DNA from: Robiginitomaculum sp036478975
GTDB taxonomy: Bacteria > Pseudomonadota > Alphaproteobacteria > Caulobacterales > Maricaulaceae
NCBI GenBank assembly: GCA_036478975.1
Contig: JAZGFA010000040.1
Coordinates: 1 to 32,911, forward strand
Direction of reading: 5' to 3'
Length of the DNA: 32,911 bases
The stretch's first letter is position 1, and each line of letters opens with the position of its first letter. Of the stretch, positions 30,957-32,911 are shown one piece after another. A program made the position numbers and the translations under genes. The notes under the pieces are model-generated. The model was not told the DNA's origin. It was given only the letters and a program-made list of their open reading frames with translations, and searched no databases.

Positions 30957-31787
30957 TTATTTCGCCTTCATTGGGATAATCATGCAGTGTTCATATGGAA
31001 TATCGATGCCCGCCTTATCCAGCGCGGATTTCACCCGCTGGGACATGTCCATTTTAATTTGCTTATAGTCGCTCGCCGCGCACCAGACGCGTAATTGCAC
31101 ATTCACGGCGCTGTCCCCAAGGCTGGTGATTTTTGCCCAAGGCTCTGGGCTGGCTTTAATGCGCTTATCCCCGTCCGCAGCAGACTTTACCGCCGCTATC
31201 GCCGCATCAAGATTAGCCTCATAGCCGACTCCGAAATCCATGTCGAGCCGGCGCTCCCCAAAGCCGTGATAGTTTTTAATCACCCCGCCAAAGGCCGTGC
31301 CATTGCCAATAACGAGTTCAACATTATCTACAGTGATGAGCGTGGTGGTAAAAATATCAAGCTGTTTAACCACGCCGTATTCACCGCCAATCTCCACCTC
31401 ATCGCCCACCTTATAGGGGCGGAAGAACGCCAGCATCACGCCGGAGGCCAAATCCCCGAGGCTTTCTTGCAAAGCAAAACCAAGCGCCACCATCAGCGCG
31501 CCGACAATCGTCGCGATAAAGCCAAGCGGCACATTCATCGCGCTTAAGGCCGCTATGGATACCGCCGCAAGGCCCGCAAATAAAACCAAGGACCCAAGAA
31601 AGCGCGCTAAGGTCAGGTCAATTGTCGGAACCCTCTGCGCCCCTTTAATCGTCGCGCCGGAAAGGCGGCGCACAATGGCGCGGCCAATATAAAATATGAC
31701 AATCGCCAACAGTAGCTTAGGCACAAAGCCTTGGCCCCACTCAATTAGCTGCGGCAGCTTCTTTTCCACCAATGCATTAAAATCCAT
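30957..31787 (-). CDS. MscS-family mechanosensitive channel (first of tandem pair)
   Basis: 276 residues, a paralogue of the next gene. Helix 3 reads FIATIVGALMVALGFALQESLGDLASG; the beta-domain is RPYKVGDEVEIGGEYGVVKQ, then IFTTTLITVDNVELVIGNG. Length is close to E. coli MscS. AGGGAG lies 5 bp before the ATG. Differences from its partner in the pore helix (Glu in place of Gly-Ser after LQ) suggest distinct gating or conductance rather than a recent copy. Divergent from pheT; the 144-bp gap carries a 12-bp direct repeat. Confidence 0.95.
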   Translation of the reverse strand: MDFNALVEKKLPQLIEWGQGFVPKLLLAIVIFYIGRAIVRRLSGATIKGAQRVPTIDLTLARFLGSLVLFAGLAAVSIAALSAMNVPLGFIATIVGALMVALGFALQESLGDLASGVMLAFFRPYKVGDEVEIGGEYGVVKQLDIFTTTLITVDNVELVIGNGTAFGGVIKNYHGFGERRLDMDFGVGYEANLDAAIAAVKSAADGDKRIKASPEPWAKITSLGDSAVNVQLRVWCAASDYKQIKMDMSQRVKSALDKAGIDIPYEHCMIIPMKAK

Positions 31788-31802
31788 AACGTCTCCCTAT
31801 TC

Positions 31803-31833
31803 GCCCAATATGCACTACGTGGCCCAATATGCA
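31803..31833. repeat. 12-bp direct repeat in the mscS/pheT divergent region
   Basis: GCCCAATATGCA occurs at 31803-31814 and 31822-31833, 19 bp start to start, 15-45 bp upstream of the first MscS gene. The position and spacing suit a regulator-binding pair affecting the channel operon. Confidence 0.75.
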
Positions 31834-31931
31834 AAGCGCAATTAAACATAGGCGCAGACGATAGATTTGTGTATAGCGGCGAGAGACATAACTGCGCCTC
31901 CCGCGCGCGCGAAACCGTTTAAAGGCCCGAC

Positions 31932-32911
31932 ATGAAATTCTCCCTCTCTTGGCTCAAAGAGCATTTGGACACTACCGCCGATATTGACGCCATCGCCACA
32001 GCCATGACCCTTGCCGGTCTTGAGGTCGAAGAGATTGAAAACCCCGCCATTGCGCTTGCTGCCTTTAGCGTGGCCAAGGTTAAAACCGCCATTAAACATC
32101 CTGACGCGGATAAATTAAAAGTCTGCACCGTCGACACGCGCGACGGCGAAATGATTATTGTGTGCGGCGCGCCTAATGCGCGCGCCGGCATGACCGTAGC
32201 CTACGCCCCGATGGGAGCCTATATTCCGGGCGCGGATTTCAGCCTTGATAAAAAGCCGCGTAAAATTCGCGGGGTAGAATCCTCTGGCATGATGTGTAGC
32301 GCGAGCGAGCTTGGCATGGGCGATGAGTCAGACGGCATTATGGATTTGGATGATAGCCTTGAAATGGGCACGCCTATTGCTGACGCCCTTGGCCTTAATG
32401 ATGCGGTGATTGATTTTGAAGTCACCCCCAATCGCCCGGACTGGCTCGGCGTTGATAATATTGCCCGCGACCTTGCGGCCACCGGAATTGGCGCGCTTAT
32501 CACGCCAGACGTAAAACCGATTAAAGGCGGCTTCCCTTGCCCGGTTAAAGTTGAAATTGACGCGGCCAGCGCCTGCCCCGCCTTTGCCGGCCGCGTGGTG
32601 CGCGGCGTTAAGAACGGCCCGTCCCCGCAATGGCTACAGGTCAAATTAAAAGCCATTGGCCTGCGCCCGATTAGCGCGCTTGTCGATGTCACCAATTATC
32701 TTACCTATGACCGCGCCCGCCCGCTCCACGTTTATGACATGGCCAAATTAAACGGGCCCATTCGCGCCCGCTTTGGCAAAGACGAAGACTTCACCGCGCT
32801 CGATGATAAGACCTACCGCGCCGGCGAGGCCGATTGCGTAATCGCCGATGATAATGGCGTGCTTGGGCTTGGCGGCATTATGGGCGGAACGTCTACGGGC
32901 TGCACCGAGCA
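31932..32911 (+). CDS. pheT: phenylalanyl-tRNA synthetase beta subunit, 3' end cut by window
   Basis: The first 326 residues are present. The N-terminus MKFSLSWLKEHLDT is canonical. The tRNA-binding OB domain spans about 40-150 (ADKLKVCTVDTRDGEMIIVCGAPNARAGMTVAYAPMGA, GVESSGMMCSASELGM). The B3/B4 editing domain has begun, with VTPNRPDWLGVDNIARDLAA and LVDVTNYLTYDRARPLHVYD. AAAGG precedes the ATG. The subunit pairs with PheS to charge tRNA-Phe. Usually pheS lies just upstream on the same strand; here the upstream gene is a divergent mechanosensitive channel, so pheS is elsewhere or downstream. Confidence 0.97.
   Translation, partial: MKFSLSWLKEHLDTTADIDAIATAMTLAGLEVEEIENPAIALAAFSVAKVKTAIKHPDADKLKVCTVDTRDGEMIIVCGAPNARAGMTVAYAPMGAYIPGADFSLDKKPRKIRGVESSGMMCSASELGMGDESDGIMDLDDSLEMGTPIADALGLNDAVIDFEVTPNRPDWLGVDNIARDLAATGIGALITPDVKPIKGGFPCPVKVEIDAASACPAFAGRVVRGVKNGPSPQWLQVKLKAIGLRPISALVDVTNYLTYDRARPLHVYDMAKLNGPIRARFGKDEDFTALDDKTYRAGEADCVIADDNGVLGLGGIMGGTSTGCTE

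Noticed and set aside
1..32911. CRISPR array, insertion sequence or prophage
   Set aside because: No regularly spaced repeats of 25-40 bp, no transposase, integrase or phage structural gene and no target duplication were seen.

Overview
The window reads as a chromosomal segment of an alphaproteobacterium. Support comes from the rpsP product with an Ala/Glu/Lys-rich tail, the argF-hslO gene pair, a sigma-32 type promoter in front of dnaK, GC-rich codon use with many GCG/GCC Ala codons, and a lolA/porin/lipoprotein complement of a Gram-negative envelope. Genus cannot be fixed from sequence alone. No prophage, insertion sequence, CRISPR array or rRNA operon is visible. Most genes are housekeeping.

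Layout. 1-1.1 kb: a tRNA-Gly(GCC) cut by the window edge, a three-copy 11-bp tandem repeat, then a minus-strand gene joining a phasin-like N-terminus, a Lys/Ala/Thr-rich linker and a DUF2853 domain. 1.1-3.8 kb (minus): ffh followed by rpsP; this S16 protein ends in a second, closely related DUF2853 domain. 3.9-5.1 kb: NADPH-dependent FMN reductase and endonuclease III, translationally coupled. 5.1-5.6 kb: an AT-richer islet with a 63-residue helix-turn-helix gene between a CRP/FNR-like palindrome and a perfect inverted repeat. 5.6-9.8 kb: DUF1287, DUF2306, NhaC-type antiporter and lipoprotein carboxylesterase genes. 9.8-12.9 kb (minus): dnaK-dnaJ, separated by an intrinsic terminator. 13.1-17.8 kb: M1 aminopeptidase lipoprotein, AlkB, and a porin-like protein with a Pro/Gln-rich N-terminal region. 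17.8-20.9 kb: a ThiE-fold protein, YggS, an L,D-transpeptidase, an orphan OmpR-type response regulator and a YhhN lysoplasmalogenase. 21-22.5 kb (minus): xth and lolA. 22.7-24.7 kb: rph and a membrane-anchored Sel1-repeat protein. 24.7-25.0 kb: a gene-free stretch that folds into a candidate small RNA ending in a terminator. 25.0-27.3 kb: DUF1223 and TrkH. 27.3-30.0 kb (minus): ABC-2 permease, argF, hslO. 30.1-31.8 kb (minus): two tandem MscS-family channels. 31.9 kb to the end: pheT, cut by the window edge.

How the genes fit together. Protein biogenesis and quality control (ffh, rpsP, dnaK, dnaJ, hslO, pheT, rph, tRNA-Gly), DNA repair (nth, alkB, xth) and envelope physiology (lolA, porin, L,D-transpeptidase, MscS channels, NhaC, TrkH) dominate. 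The most unusual item is the pair of adjacent proteins, ribosomal protein S16 and a phasin/H1-like protein, that carry nearly the same DUF2853 domain at their C-termini. Second is the structured, C-rich candidate RNA near 24.8-25.0 kb, whose hairpin loops expose CUCCC.
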